Assembly: GCA_946699065.1 (NCBI GenBank)
Contig: CAMPDV010000097.1
Location: 434,001-498,000 of the forward strand
From: Loxodes magnus
Lineage: Eukaryota > Ciliophora > Karyorelictea > Loxodida > Loxodidae
Reading direction: 5' to 3'
DNA: 64,000 nucleotides
Part shown: positions 36,502 to 48,800 of the stretch, piece by piece
Position numbering within the stretch: position 1 is the stretch's first letter
How the letters are laid out: each line of letters begins with the position of its first letter
Translations under genes and position numbers: made by a program
The notes under the pieces: model-generated
Database searches by the model: none
What the model was told of the DNA's origin: nothing
The model's input: the letters and a program-made list of their open reading frames with translations, nothing else

Positions 36502-37935
36502 TTACTATATATATTATAAAGCATATTTAAATAGCAACTCTAACTTAAATAACCTAAGTATATTTGTTTCATAAAGAGCTTAAATAAGCTTCTCTATTCA
36601 AACAGTGAGTTACTTATCCATTTAAATATCTTCTAGAACTATATAGATATAGAAAGTTAGAAGTATGCACTCTTTAAGGAAAATGTTTATCTAACTCTTC
36701 AATTAAACTAACTAAATTGTATACAAGTCTTAATCGTTTTAAAGTCATATACTTTAATTACATCTCCTTACTTATACAATCATGTTAGGGGATTATAATT
36801 TCAATAAAGGTAGTAATTATAACTTGAATATGCAGGCTATGAGAACAAAATTTTAATCCTATCCAGATAAATAAAGTATATAATGAAATTACCTTAAAAG
36901 TAATCAAATATATAAACTCATATAAATATCTATGATACCTATATCCTCTTAATTAAATAGACCCTATTATTCAAATTTAAAAGTTAAGAATTTAGCTTTA
37001 AATTAAGATTTATTTAAGCATTCTGAATGCTTGATTTTAGTTTAAGTATTCTTTTTAAATGCTTTAAGCTAGCTAAATTGGGTTAAAAAATTTATAAATT
37101 TGATGGCAAAATTATTGATCAATGAGCTCAATAGGTAAATGAATTTAGTATGCAGAGTTAATAGTTCTGCATTTAGTTAGCTATATATTAAAGCTTTCCT
37201 AACTTAAAGATCTATAGATCTACGCGTCGATAATCAAAGTATGTATCAAAAGCTCTCAAGTTTTAGATTGTAAGATATATTTAATTATTTAGATAACTAA
37301 AGGAAAAATATGGAAGAAGTAGATCAAGTCAAAATTACCTTTCAAATTAACAAACTTTGGAAAGCTAAATTTAGCAAAACTGGCAAATGCTTGCTAATTA
37401 ATTAATCCTCGTATAAAATTTTCAATCTACTTCAGTTTCAAAAAATATCACGTTGCTTTATTCTCATCCAGGCTAATATAGCAATTTAAGATATATAAAA
37501 CAAAAAATTAGCTTTAGAATGAAGATAGTCAAGAAAGATATATTAACTAAGAAAAAGAAATTAAAGTCTAAGTAAATAAAAGAATTGCTTATATCATAAT
37601 ATTTTAGTCTCTTACACGAATAAATATGGTCTATTGTTATATCTTAAGATAACAAAAGGAAATTAAAATTAAGTTTAACAGAATTGATAGAAAATTATTA
37701 GGGGCTTTGTTTACAAAATAAGGTATATAGAGATATAAATAGCTATAGCAAGTAGATTAAAACATCAGTTTTGAAATTAACCTTAAATCAAATTAGTGGT
37801 TTTTGTAATTAAAGCCAATAAAAATATCTTTACAATTGAATAAAAGAATTATGGATAAGTTAAATATAGATAAATTGGCTCTAAAAGTTTATCTAGTTCT
37901 AGTTCTATATTTAAAAACCTATTAAGGATTTAATT

Positions 37936-39400
37936 GTTTATTCCCCAGTGAATTGAATTTATACTTATAGAGGAATTAAGGAATTTAATGCTCGAACTCA
38001 ATAGTACTTTGTAAACAAAGAAAAAGGAGAAGCGGAAAATCGAGATGAAATAAATGATATGGAATGATTTAAAAAGAAAAGCCACGCGTTATATACTTTT
38101 AATTTATTATATAGCTTCAAATAAAACTTCTAAAAAGGTTAATAATTTCAGTCCTGATTTATTGGGTATTTAACCAGATATATTTATTATTACAAAGATA
38201 TATAACCAATTAAATTACTTATCTATATTAAAGCCCTGATTCAGATAGTTTACTTTGTTTTGATAATATTTCCTTTATTATTAACCAATATTTAGGTTTC
38301 TTTTTGTTTATTATGGCTCTTTGCTTTATATTTTTATTATTCTGATTTATTTTAATCTTATATTATAAAATAGTTACACCTCATACGTGGCCATATGATT
38401 AAGATATCTTTGTCTTGGTTTATGAAAAATTAAAGGATTTAAATTTAAAAAATAGTGCTTTTGGATTATTTTTTTTGGTTATGCAGACTAAAATATTTGA
38501 CCTTGGTAATTTTCTTTTCAGATTTATAAAGTGAAGAAGTTAAGACGTTTACGTATAGAATCTTGATTAAGTTATTTTATTGTTAATAATTGCAGTCAAA
38601 AGCAGATTAGAAAGGAGAGTAAATATATTAACGCAATTCGAAATTTTGAACGGCTTTCATTGGTGGATCTGATGCTTTTGGACTGTTTAACTGCATTATT
38701 ATTCTCATAATTACTAGGATTTAATAGATTAATTTACCGAGACTCTATTATTAATTTTAATTATAGTCTCAAAAAGTCTAATAACTAAGATAGGACACAA
38801 ATGCTCTAAGAAAACTTGCACTATACAAAATTGTTGTCATTTATCAAGATTTTTATTTTGCTTTTTCAAAATATCTTAAATATTTGGCTATCAGTTTCGA
38901 AGCCACTTTAAGAATTCAAATATCCATATATATCTCTAATAACTTCAAGGCTTAATTTTATATCCTGAAAAATTAAAACAAAGCAGAAACTCCAAAATTC
39001 AACGAGGGCCATCCAGGGTATCTTAAGCATAGTTACTCCTATCTATTAAGAGGGCTAGTGATATAAATATGTGGGCTGAATAATATTACCATCTAGATTA
39101 TTGATGGATTTAATCTTCAAATATACCATTTTGTTTATCCTTTAGCTAGAAACAACTAGGTGGTAAAAATGTTTCAGATATTAGAGAAATAGTTAATTAA
39201 AAAATTAACTTAATTACATTAATTTAAGTATTTGACTTAATAATCTAATTAAGATTTTAAAAGCACTTAAAAATAATGGGGTTATTTTATTGAAAATTTA
39301 GTGGATTCTAACTCCTCCAATTGTATTATGCCTCTATATTCTAATGATTTTCATGAAATTAGAGATTAATTTGAGTAAAATTTGATTTTTTAACTAAGAA
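37936..39400 (+). CDS. multipass membrane protein-like coding block
   Basis: In the frame through GTT 37936 there are nearly 490 codons with TGA only at a few Trp positions. Soluble start: GIKEFNARTQQYF, VNKEKGEAENRDEINDMEWF. Hydrophobic spans: LLIYIKALIQIVYFVLIIFP, FCLLWLFALYFYYS, LDYFFWLCRLKYLTLVIFF. Then FWTAFIGGSDAFGLFN, CIIILIIT and NEGHPGYLKHSYSYLLRGLV. First-position G is strong in the first 60 codons. The frame has no TGA until 39985, which would overlap the zinc-protein gene on the other strand, so the true end is probably near 39.4 kb or hidden by a splice or shift. Family not recognised. Confidence 0.38.
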
Positions 39401-39441
39401 TTTACAAGAGAAAGAAATTATAGAAAAAAGAACTATTCTTC

Positions 39442-39813
39442 TCAGCTTTTTTGTCTGATGTTATGATTGTAGAAAGTAAAATAACACTGTCTGCAAAGAC
39501 CTCTTGCATATAACTTGCTTTTTAAATGTGCACATCTACGCTTTAACTCTCCATGCTGTTCAGAATAACATTTTCTACAATATTTAGTATTTTCGTAAGT
39601 CCTCCTGGGACAATTCCTACACTTAGTCATTCTTTTCCTTTTCTGTGGCAAAAGCTTCAGCAAATTTAAGGGTAGGTCTATATTGATGCTTGCATTCTTC
39701 ATAGGCAAACTTGGTAATTCTTTATTGAAAGGCCACTAGGGATCGAAATCAAGCTGCTTCATATCTTTCAACAAGCTAGGCATTCCTTTAAAAACAAAGC
39801 CAACGACATCCAT
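39442..39813 (-). CDS. small double zinc-binding protein, 123 aa
   Basis: ATG 39813 to TGA 39444-39442, with one TAG read as Gln (DPQWP). Acidic/hydrophobic N-terminus, basic hinge (LLPQKRKRMTK), then two zinc sites: C65-x2-C68-x10-C79-x2-C82 and C94-x-H96-x10-C107-x2-C110. The second has the LYARGLCRQCYFTFYN signature seen in small protist and plant zinc proteins (CxH...YARGLCxxCY). Likely nucleic-acid or protein binding in nucleus or cytosol; no catalytic residues. The next upstream ATG would not add conserved sequence. It is a clean example of TGA used as stop in this genome, and converges on the membrane-protein block to its left. Confidence 0.8.
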
Positions 39814-40049
39814 TTTAATTTTACAGCCCAAAATTTCTTTAAAAATGATTATAAATTAATTTAAACTACTAGCAATACTCACTTTCTGTTAAATTTATAC
39901 ATAAAGAAAGTAAAATTTTAAATTAAATTATACAATACAGCTGTTCAAAGTATAAATCCATTTTTCTAAGGCTAGGCTAGCAATTGATACATTAATATAA
40001 GCCTTAGTTTTATTTGATATTATGATTATTTGTTGACTTTCTTTTGGAA

Positions 40050-40520
40050 ATTATTTTATTCTTACTTTCTTCTTTAAGATATATACCCTTTGCTTTAAAG
40101 GTCTTTTGGCATTTAGTTTATTAAGCAATATAAATAATTAAAGGGTTTAGAACTGTTTTAGACTCTTCTTTTTTTAAAGTCTCACTATTTTATTTCCGCT
40201 TTCTTGATTTTGTGGTATTAACTTGCTTCCTATAAATTGCCTTGACTCTTTGCTTATTTCCTCAGTTCGTCTTACAACGTAAGAACCCACACTTATTTAG
40301 TTATTTCAGTTACTGCTTAAGAAAATTTCATTATTAGCTTATTAATCTATTCACAATTACTTTGTCTTTTAATATAGCCAGGCAATCTTATTCCAGTGTC
40401 CTAGGTTTCTAAAATTTTTCTGCTTCTTAATTATTAAGTATTTAGCTTATTAACCTTCCTTTAACCTCTTAAGCTGTTTACTTTCTCTTTTTTTATCATT
40501 ATTAGATATAGCTAGTTATA
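40050..40520 (-). CDS. possible Lys-rich protein segment
   Basis: Minus strand reads HWNKIAWLYQKTKQLQID, KAIYRKQVNTTKSRKRKQ, ETLKKEESKTVLNPLIIYIA and TFKAKGIYLKEESKNK. Basic and probably nuclear if real. The plus strand is T-rich, consistent with minus-strand coding. No domain, start or stop fixed. Confidence 0.25.
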
Positions 40521-42139
40521 TAAAATTAACTAATAAATCTCCACCATTGAAATAAATAAGAAAATAGCATGACACAGAAGCAGAAATAACTCTTATAAGC
40601 AATTACTAAAAATTATATATTTCAGTCAGCAAGTTTAAAGTCCGAAACTCAAATAAATCTCCAAGAGGACAAGTTAGTCCCTTAAATAATCTCAAAAAGG
40701 TAGCATGTCTAGGTTGATTTCTAAATAGCAAGCTAGTCACTTACATGAGCAAATTAAGGTATTCGAAGCAAATAAAATTCAAACATTTTATAAATTTTAA
40801 TTTTCACCCAAAGGTATTTAACTAAAATAGCCCAAACTAGCTATTATGCTATCATAATAAGTCTTTATAGATGATTAATAAATATTAGTTGCTATACTTA
40901 AATATTATCATCTATACCCTAATGTATATTTTAGATTTATTAGAGAAAAACTCAGTAATTATAAAGTCTATTTTCTAGTTTAGCAATATTGAAGAAAATG
41001 CTATATTTTCTTATCTAGTTATAGCTTTATTAGTTGCTTATACTTAAAGATGAAAACTCTTATAAGTCTTAACTTTAAAAATATCTCTCAATTGTTTTTA
41101 TCAGACAATCAGTTGGGATTTTATCCAACTCTGGCTTTAAATATTCATATAATCACCTATCTTATTAAGGAGTTATAGGATTATTATCTATAGAATAATC
41201 CACTTTTGATAACACCTGGTTACCCTGTAATTATATCGCTCTATTAAATAATCTTAAGATACTCAAATCCATATACTTATTTCTTTTATAACCTAGTGAA
41301 CATAACTTGTCTAATTAAACTTAAGATTATATCTTAATGGATATATCAATACACATAATATTTACTTATATCATATTAATTTGCTGTCATACCTTTTTAA
41401 TTTGATAAAGGCTAATTTCTTAAAAGAGCTATTTGTTGGATAATATTTATTTTGTATTTTTATTTGTGAAAACTGGATTTTTATAGTCTGATATTTTAAG
41501 TATTTTCTTAGGGAAAATATTCAACTTTTACTTGCACTTCTTAAACATTTTGAGATGCTAAATTTACATTTAAGTTTGTAGATTTAAAAAGGAAAAAAGA
41601 ACAAAAGGTGATATGAACTTGAATGGTTTGAGTTATATTTAATAAATAGGATTCTTATACTTTATATGTCATGAAGCTAGAAGAGCTAATAGACTAAAAA
41701 AGCTGAAGCTTTCTATCTAATTTATCATTTCATTATACTTCCCTAAGATATTTCAATCAACTCTCCAGACTTTTTACTGATATCTTAATTTATTTATCCA
41801 TGCTATATTCAATATTAGACAGCTAGCAAATCTAAAATATACCTTTCTTATAAGTGAAAGCTATTTTAAATAGACTGTAAAAGGAATAATTTAGCCTAGC
41901 AAATATAGGTTATCATATATAGGGGATTTTCACTAACTAATATAATAAGATTAAGTTCTATATAGTTTAGAGTGAAGCTAGTTTTATAGGGTTTTAGCTT
42001 ATAATGATTAATTTTAGTTAGCTATCTTAAATATTTATTTATAGCTTTTTAAATCTTAAGAAATCGAACCTTTAACTGTAAACTATTAGTCATTTTGCTT
42101 TTACATAAATACCCCAGTTTATTTAATAGTGATGCCATT

Positions 42140-42245
42140 GAGAACTTAAAGAAGGAAGGAGGAAAAGGTATATAAAAAATAAAGGAGTAGGAGGGATATA
42201 AAAGTAGGTAAAAGAAATATAGGAAGATTAAGGAGAATAAAGGGA
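42140..42245 (+). repeat. purine-rich low-complexity tract
   Basis: Almost C-free run of GGA/AAGG-type sequence (GGAAGGAGGAAAAGG, GGAGTAGGAGGG) immediately upstream of the coding-like block at 42317. May be a leader or spacer. Confidence 0.5.
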
Positions 42246-42316
42246 TTTGATATCTAAAAATTTTAGACTCCTTTAAGTTATTCTATTAAAAGGAAATAGT
42301 CTTCAAATATTAATTT

Positions 42317-43650
42317 ATGAAGCCTAAATGGAAAAAAGTTAATTTGAACATTTCGAAAAAGAAATATATTTAAATTGTTGGTGTGAAACGTAAAGTGTTT
42401 CGTGATAAACCAATAAGGTAGGATAAATCGAAGGTTCGGTTGTTCTAGTCTGCAGGTAATATTAAGATAGCGTGTTTTTCTGAAAATTTAAAAGGGGATC
42501 GGAGAGAAATAAAATTTAGGCTTTAATCCATTTTAGTTTATATTAGCAATAAATAGTAAATTAAATTAAGTTTAGGATGATTATAAACTTTAAATTCTAA
42601 CGTAATTTAGATTTAAGAAAGCAGGGATTGAAGGAGCTTAAATTTCAATTTATCTCGGTTATCTTATAAAAAACCTAAAGCATTTAATCAATTTTGTACA
42701 AGTAATACTCGGCTTATTCCACCATGAGAGACAAAATTTTCTTTAAGGTTGGTAAATAAATTTCTAAATCGGAGCTTAACCAAAAAATTAATTCTAGTAT
42801 ATTGTTTAACTAGCAAGCACAAATAAATAAAGTTGAAAAGATAAAATTTCATTTAATTTTTGAGATAGAACCTATAAAATATCAAATAGACAGCTATATC
42901 TAGGCATTATAATAATTATATACTTAAAATATTAGTAAACTCTAACCAGAGTACAAAGTATATTTTAATGAGATGAATTGGAGAAATTAAAAACTTATAT
43001 AATCTTATAAATGTTAACTAGAAAGTCAGATATAAGAAAAATACGTGTATTGGCATTATATTCTTAGGAGTATCATACGTGTATATAAGACGAATGTATC
43101 AACTGATATATAATTAAATTGAAAAAGGTTAAATTTATATAAATTCCTAGCCAAGAGTCATTCAATTTGTTACTGAGTATAAACTTTGAATCGTAGATCT
43201 GTTAATTTGGTTTAAGATTAATATTATAAGCAAATAAGTCTAAAATTATGAGTAAATAGTTCAGTATTGCAGATTTAGTTCTTTTAATGTGAGTATGAGC
43301 AAAATTCATATTTTCTAGATTTGGTTTTTGGCAAACATCGTAAAATTAATTTGTAAATTTCTAATTATGTAAAGAAAAGAAAAGTGAAAGAGTAAGGAAA
43401 AAATGTTCTCAATAAGATAAAAAGCTGTGCTTTGTTATAAATTATCTGGTATTACTAAAAACTGCTCATTTAGCTTTTATTATTTAAATGAGAATGAAAA
43501 ACTCAAAGAAGAATTAAAAATTTTAAAGATAGAAGCTAATATTCAAACGTTAAATATACCCTTAATATATTTAAGAAAGTATTTATCTGATATTAAAAAT
43601 AAATTTGGAGATAATAAAATTCAATCGTGAGGTTTTAAATGGAAGCCTAA
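42317..43650 (+). CDS. unidentified coding block, first half
   Basis: ATG 42317: MKPKWKKVNLNISKKKYIQI, VGVKRKVFRDKPIRQDKSKV, NIKIACFSENLKGDRREIKF. The same frame stays usable to 43630, where it reads NENEKLKEELKILKIEANIQ and YLRKYLSDIKNKFGDNKIQS, ending at a TGA (43627-43629) or reading through as Trp. First-position G is high at both ends and weaker in the middle. Basic N-terminus and a C-terminal coiled coil. Family not recognised. Confidence 0.38.
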
Positions 43651-44289
43651 TTTTATAATCATAAAGAAAAGCTAATGAGAGAGTTAGGTATAAGAATTAT
43701 TTTTTATTTTTCAATGATAGGATATTTCGCTTTTAAGAGCTGAAATTTTTACTTCATAAAAGGAATTTTAAATTAAAAGCTTTTAACTATAAATAGATTT
43801 AAAAAAGCTATAAAAGTAACTATCTCAAATAAAATTCTAAGGTAGTTTTTTTATTTAAAGCCTTTCCTAAAGAAAAAAGCAGAAATTGCTATTTTTTATT
43901 TATAGGCAGATTTAGTTTTAGTGTATTAATGATTATTATATAGCATCAATTGATCTTAAGAAATGATATCTACAATGCTTAATAAACAATAAACTAGATA
44001 TATCATAAATATTAATTTAATTGGAGATCATTCTCGGGAATTTAAAATTTATTTTCCAGAATTTCTCTATTTGCAGATAACCCAAGTTCTTATTTTTTTC
44101 CCAATTAGTCATAACTTTGAATGTAAGAAATAAAAATTTTGAGAAAGACAAAATAAAATATTGGAATGAAAATAAGAAAAGTTGAAAATTTTAGATTTGA
44201 GATGTATAAAACTACCAGGTAAAAAACAATAATGAGTATCTCTTTATATCTAAATTCAAAAAATATATCAAATAGAGAAAAATAAGAAG

Positions 44290-45520
44290 TTTAATTTATT
44301 AAAATTTAGAGATTAATAGTTTCTATCTAAGCTGAACAAAGACATTTAAATGTCTATAATATATTTTCAAGTTTATTAGCTCAAAGAAAGCAAGCTAAAG
44401 TTTAAAGGTATCCTAAAATAATAAAGTTTATATATCTTTATTTAATTGAAATTAAAGCTTAAGCATATCATGTAGAGAGATAATTTTCTAAATAAGAAAA
44501 ATTAAAAGACTCAGATGTAATTTTTATTTTAAGTTGACTGTCTTTAAGTGAAATTGCAAATAACAATTCTAATCTAAAGTAGAATTAAGCTAAACTAGTT
44601 AAAAAATTGAAAGACTGAAGTGCTAGGAAATGTTAAAACAATTAGTTACTAGAAATATAATTAAAAAGGTATATGATTGATAATTTTCCTTTCTATCAAT
44701 TTATTCTATAAAAAGGAAATAAAAAACTAAAAGAAACAAATAAATTTATAGCATTTGATACTTATTATTCAATTAATATTTAAGATGTTTAGCCTTACAA
44801 TAAAAAACTCAAAATTGAGATTTTGTTAAAGGCCTTGGATATAAAACTTACTTATAAATAACTAAAAATGCTTATAATAGAATTAAATTAGATTAGATTC
44901 ATAATTGTGGAAAAAATTGTTGAAAAAGATATAAAAATTTTTATTAATTAAAGAGCTAATAAAAAACTCTAATTTTTAATAGTTGTATAAATTGACCCAA
45001 AAAGATAATAAATAAATTGAAATAAGTTTAGATATTTAATATATGATTGGAATGGAAATCACGTCTAAAATAAATTATTAGATCTATAATTTAATTAACT
45101 AGAACATAATCAATAAAAGGATAATTGATAGAAGTAAAGCATAGCAAAAAATTAAATTAGGAGTATTTTATTTTTAAGAAAGAACTAGCAAGGCTATTTT
45201 AAATTTAATTTATGAGGGATGTATAAAGAATTTATTTTCGTTTAGCTATAGAAATGAATTTTTTTAATATCTATGCATGAAAATGTAAAATCCTATAAAA
45301 ATTTTTAAAAGTTCAGGAAAGAGCATGAATCTATATAAAGATATTAAAAGCTTTAACCTTTTATTTAAAATAAAACTTTACACTAGCAATTTATCTAAGT
45401 TCTATTTTTAATTAGATATGGTAAATGAAAAACATTGTTATTCTAAGAAAAGAGTAATTTAAACTTAATCCTATATCCTATTCTTTAAAATTAATAAAGT
45501 TTAACTATTAAAATAAGTAA
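44290..45520 (+). CDS. unidentified coding block, possible continuation
   Basis: Frame through TTA 44313 shows about twice the first-position G of either other frame over 44.68-45.09 kb. It reads IAFDTYYSINIQDVQPYNKK, LKIEILLKALDIKLTYKQLK, IRFIIVEKIVEKDIKIFIN and FRYLIYDWNGNHVQNKLLDL. It may be the next exon(s) of the gene starting at 42317. No domain recognised. Confidence 0.36.
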
Positions 45521-45559
45521 TGCTAGAAGAAAATTTTAGTTTAGAGATGTTAATAAAAA

Positions 45560-45850
45560 GTTTGTTTAAAAAAAGGAGAATGTTTTTTATTCAACTCTGT
45601 TTCTATTACCGAATTTCTCTTAATAGCATTTCAAAATTTTTCTCATGCCTTTCGTCTTAAATCTTTAAGAGTTGTTATTTTCCTCGCGATATAAACGAAT
45701 TTTATTTTCTCATTTTTGATTCTCGCTAAAAGAATTTGCATAATTTAAATAATTTTTAGGATGCATTTTCTTTACTTGTAGATATCCAGGGTTTTTTAGC
45801 TCAACTTTATGCTTTATATTTAGCACTATTATTAGCACCGTAATTTCTAA
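45560..45850 (-). CDS. possible coding segment, minus strand
   Basis: Minus strand reads IKHKVELKNPGYLQVKKMHP, KNYLNYANSFSENQKWENKI, RLYREENNNSQRFKTKGM and KILKCYQEKFGNRNRVEQ. Good composition over about 95 codons, with no family. Convergent with the plus-strand block on its left. Confidence 0.28.
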
Positions 45851-48800
45851 AATATTTTATATTCTCTTTTCTTTTTAAAAAAGATGTTCTATATTTTAAT
45901 ATTATCTCTAATAATTAAACTAAGCATACTTTAATCCTATTAGATTATCTATCTTAGTTATAATTATTTAATTTGTCTCCATTGCTCTCTTTTGTCTACT
46001 TCGTATTCTAAAAGCATATATCATCTTTCCTGCTAGATTAAGATGCTTTCATACATTTTATTTCATAGCTTGACTTGAAAATTCTATGAACTTATTATGA
46101 CTTTGATTTATGTTTTCTTGTTACTACTTTTTATTTATAAATTAGATATAGTTACTTCTTTTTTACTTAGCTTATTATTTTTTTTCCTTATTATTAACAA
46201 CTTCACTTTGATCACTTTATTCACTTTTTATTGCTTGCTTTATTTTTGTTTTTTTTCATTTTACTTAACCGATCTATTGAGCTCGCTTCTAATGGGAGTT
46301 AATAAAGAGGTTTAAATTTGTTGATTTCTGGTCATTAATAAGATCATTTGAAATTTTAAATCAGGCTAGTCTAGAACTTTCCCTATAAAATACGAATAGC
46401 ACTTCAAATTCCACATAAAGAAACGCTAGTTGCCTTTCGTTCTGTATACGACTATTATCTTTTTTTTACAATAGCACTGAACTACTAATAACATTTTTAT
46501 AAATGTCAAATGCTCTGAAATATATAGTGAACTTATGATGAATTCCAATGTAATATATAATAATTCATTTAAACAAGAAAATATAACTAACTAAGCTATT
46601 TTGTATGCATATTACGAGATATCATCCTGTTTAGTTGTTGCGATTTTATTTTTAAATTGGATTATTTCATAATTTTTTTCCAGTTGGACTTTAAATTTTA
46701 TTCTTAGATTTAAGCAAAGACAACAAGGTAAAAAAGGAAAAATGGCAAAAAAATATAAAAGGAATCGTAAAGAAAATTCTTAACCATAAATTAGAAAGAT
46801 TTTACATTTAAATTAGTTAAAATTCAAACTAGTAAACTATTAAGGCTAAAGTGTTTTGATGAGTATTGGAACATAAAATTTAATTATAAAAAAATAGGAA
46901 AAAAGAAAAAATTTTGAAAATAAATTAAATTATTAAATTATTAGTGACTACAAGTTGCCTTTTTTTCGGTTAGCTTTTCATATTGGAGAGCAACTATAGA
47001 CATCGTTTGCTTTTAGATTTTTTTTTTTTTAAATCTTTCACTTTATAAAAAGATGTAATTTAAACTTTTCTAATCTTAAGCATTTTGGATATCTCTCTCT
47101 TCTCTCTCTTCTCTATCATCCTCTATGATTTATAATCTCATTAATTTACTTTTGCTTTAATTAAATGTAAGTATTATAGCCGCTATTCTACTTTCTCAAA
47201 AATAAGTATCAGTCAAATTTTCAATCTTCAAAAATACCTTTATGATTATAAAATGAAATTGATAGTTTAAAGCTGAAATAGGTATTGAGAAACAGATCAA
47301 TAGAGAAAAAATAAATCTAGAGTAGATTTTTAGTTACCATTAGTAAATTCTTATGCTGTTCTCAATTTAGCCTTCATTTAATATATCTCATATTTTAAAC
47401 AAAACTTAACTAATTTAAAAACATTAGATGTTCTAACTTTGGCTTAGCTTTTAAATAAAAATAATCTGAAACTTCTATTTTGCAAGACGAAATTTAAAAA
47501 CTTTTATCTTTAATTTAAATTTTTTTTCATTGTTATTTAATTAAAAAGTTAGTTAAGGATATTTTAAAAGGATGTTCATTTAGAAGTTTATGAAAAGAGA
47601 TAAAATAAATGCTTGAAAATTATAGACAAAGCTTATTTAATAAAACCTAATTCTTTCCATTGAAATATAAACTAAGATTATCTGATATTATTTTATGAAA
47701 CTTGATCTATTCAACTATAGGCATAAACAGCCTAATCTGCTACTAATTATCAACGCTTTCTTAGTTATATCAAACATTATAGAGTAATTAAGATTTATAT
47801 TCCTTGCTTTGCAATCATAGTTAGAAAAATTAAATTGAAGAGCTTATTAATTTATTAGATTGGCTATTACATTACGCTTTTGCTTTAACTTATTAAATAT
47901 TATTTTAAAGCTTTAAGCTATTTTCTTAAATTTAAAATGTGTTTTGGTTTTTTAAAAGCATAAAAAGATAAATTCCTCTTTAACTAAGTTCAAATACAAT
48001 CATTAAGATAATAATAAAAAGAGTAACTCCGGAACTATGTAAGATATGAGAGAAAGATGCTGATTTCTAGATTTGTCCAAAGTCTAAAATTTTCTTATAT
48101 TGTAGTATAGTCGCTTTTATATAAATGATGCTTGATGATTATTGGCGAAGTCTCTAACAAAAGTTAATGAACTAAGCAAATTTTAAAATTATTAATACTT
48201 TTTTCAAAATCTGGAATAAAGCTTACTTATATACAATTAATGAAAAATAAAGATTATATGATTTCTAAATTTGAAAGTATTTAAAAGGCACTATAAAAAC
48301 TAGTAATTTTAAGGAAGAAAGAAAAATAAAGTTAGAAATAAATGATAAAAAATAGTAAAGAATCTTCAGCAAAATTAGTTGTTTAAGGAACGAGATATAT
48401 AGGAAGAATCAGATTATATTCAGTAAAGATTTTAAGTTGCAAATTATTAATTAAAAAGAGAACAAACAAAATGAAAGGTAAACGAAATGGAAGGTAATCA
48501 AAACCGATTAAAGAGATTTAGGAATTAGATGTAAGTAAAAATGTTTATCGATGTTCACAGAATGACATAAGATTGATTAGAAGTTTAAAAAGCTTAATTT
48601 CTGACTTGCTTGATATTACATTTTTTATATCTATTTTTAAATTTGCATATTAAAGGGAAAATATTTAAAGAGAAAAAGCTTTAATTTTTTCAAATTTTAG
48701 GCTAAATAAAAGAAATCAAAAGGATTAAATTCTTAATTAAAAAAAGGAAACCCAAAAATATTATTAAATTTAGCCCTGTCCTTAAATTTTTAAAATTTTA

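Noticed and set aside
42420-42460. GGTTCGG-like string as a possible tRNA T-arm
   Set aside because: No matching acceptor, D-arm or anticodon stem; lies in a frame with coding character.
46930-47035. Stretch ending in a long T-run as a possible Pol III gene
   Set aside because: No A or B box and no stable fold could be drawn.
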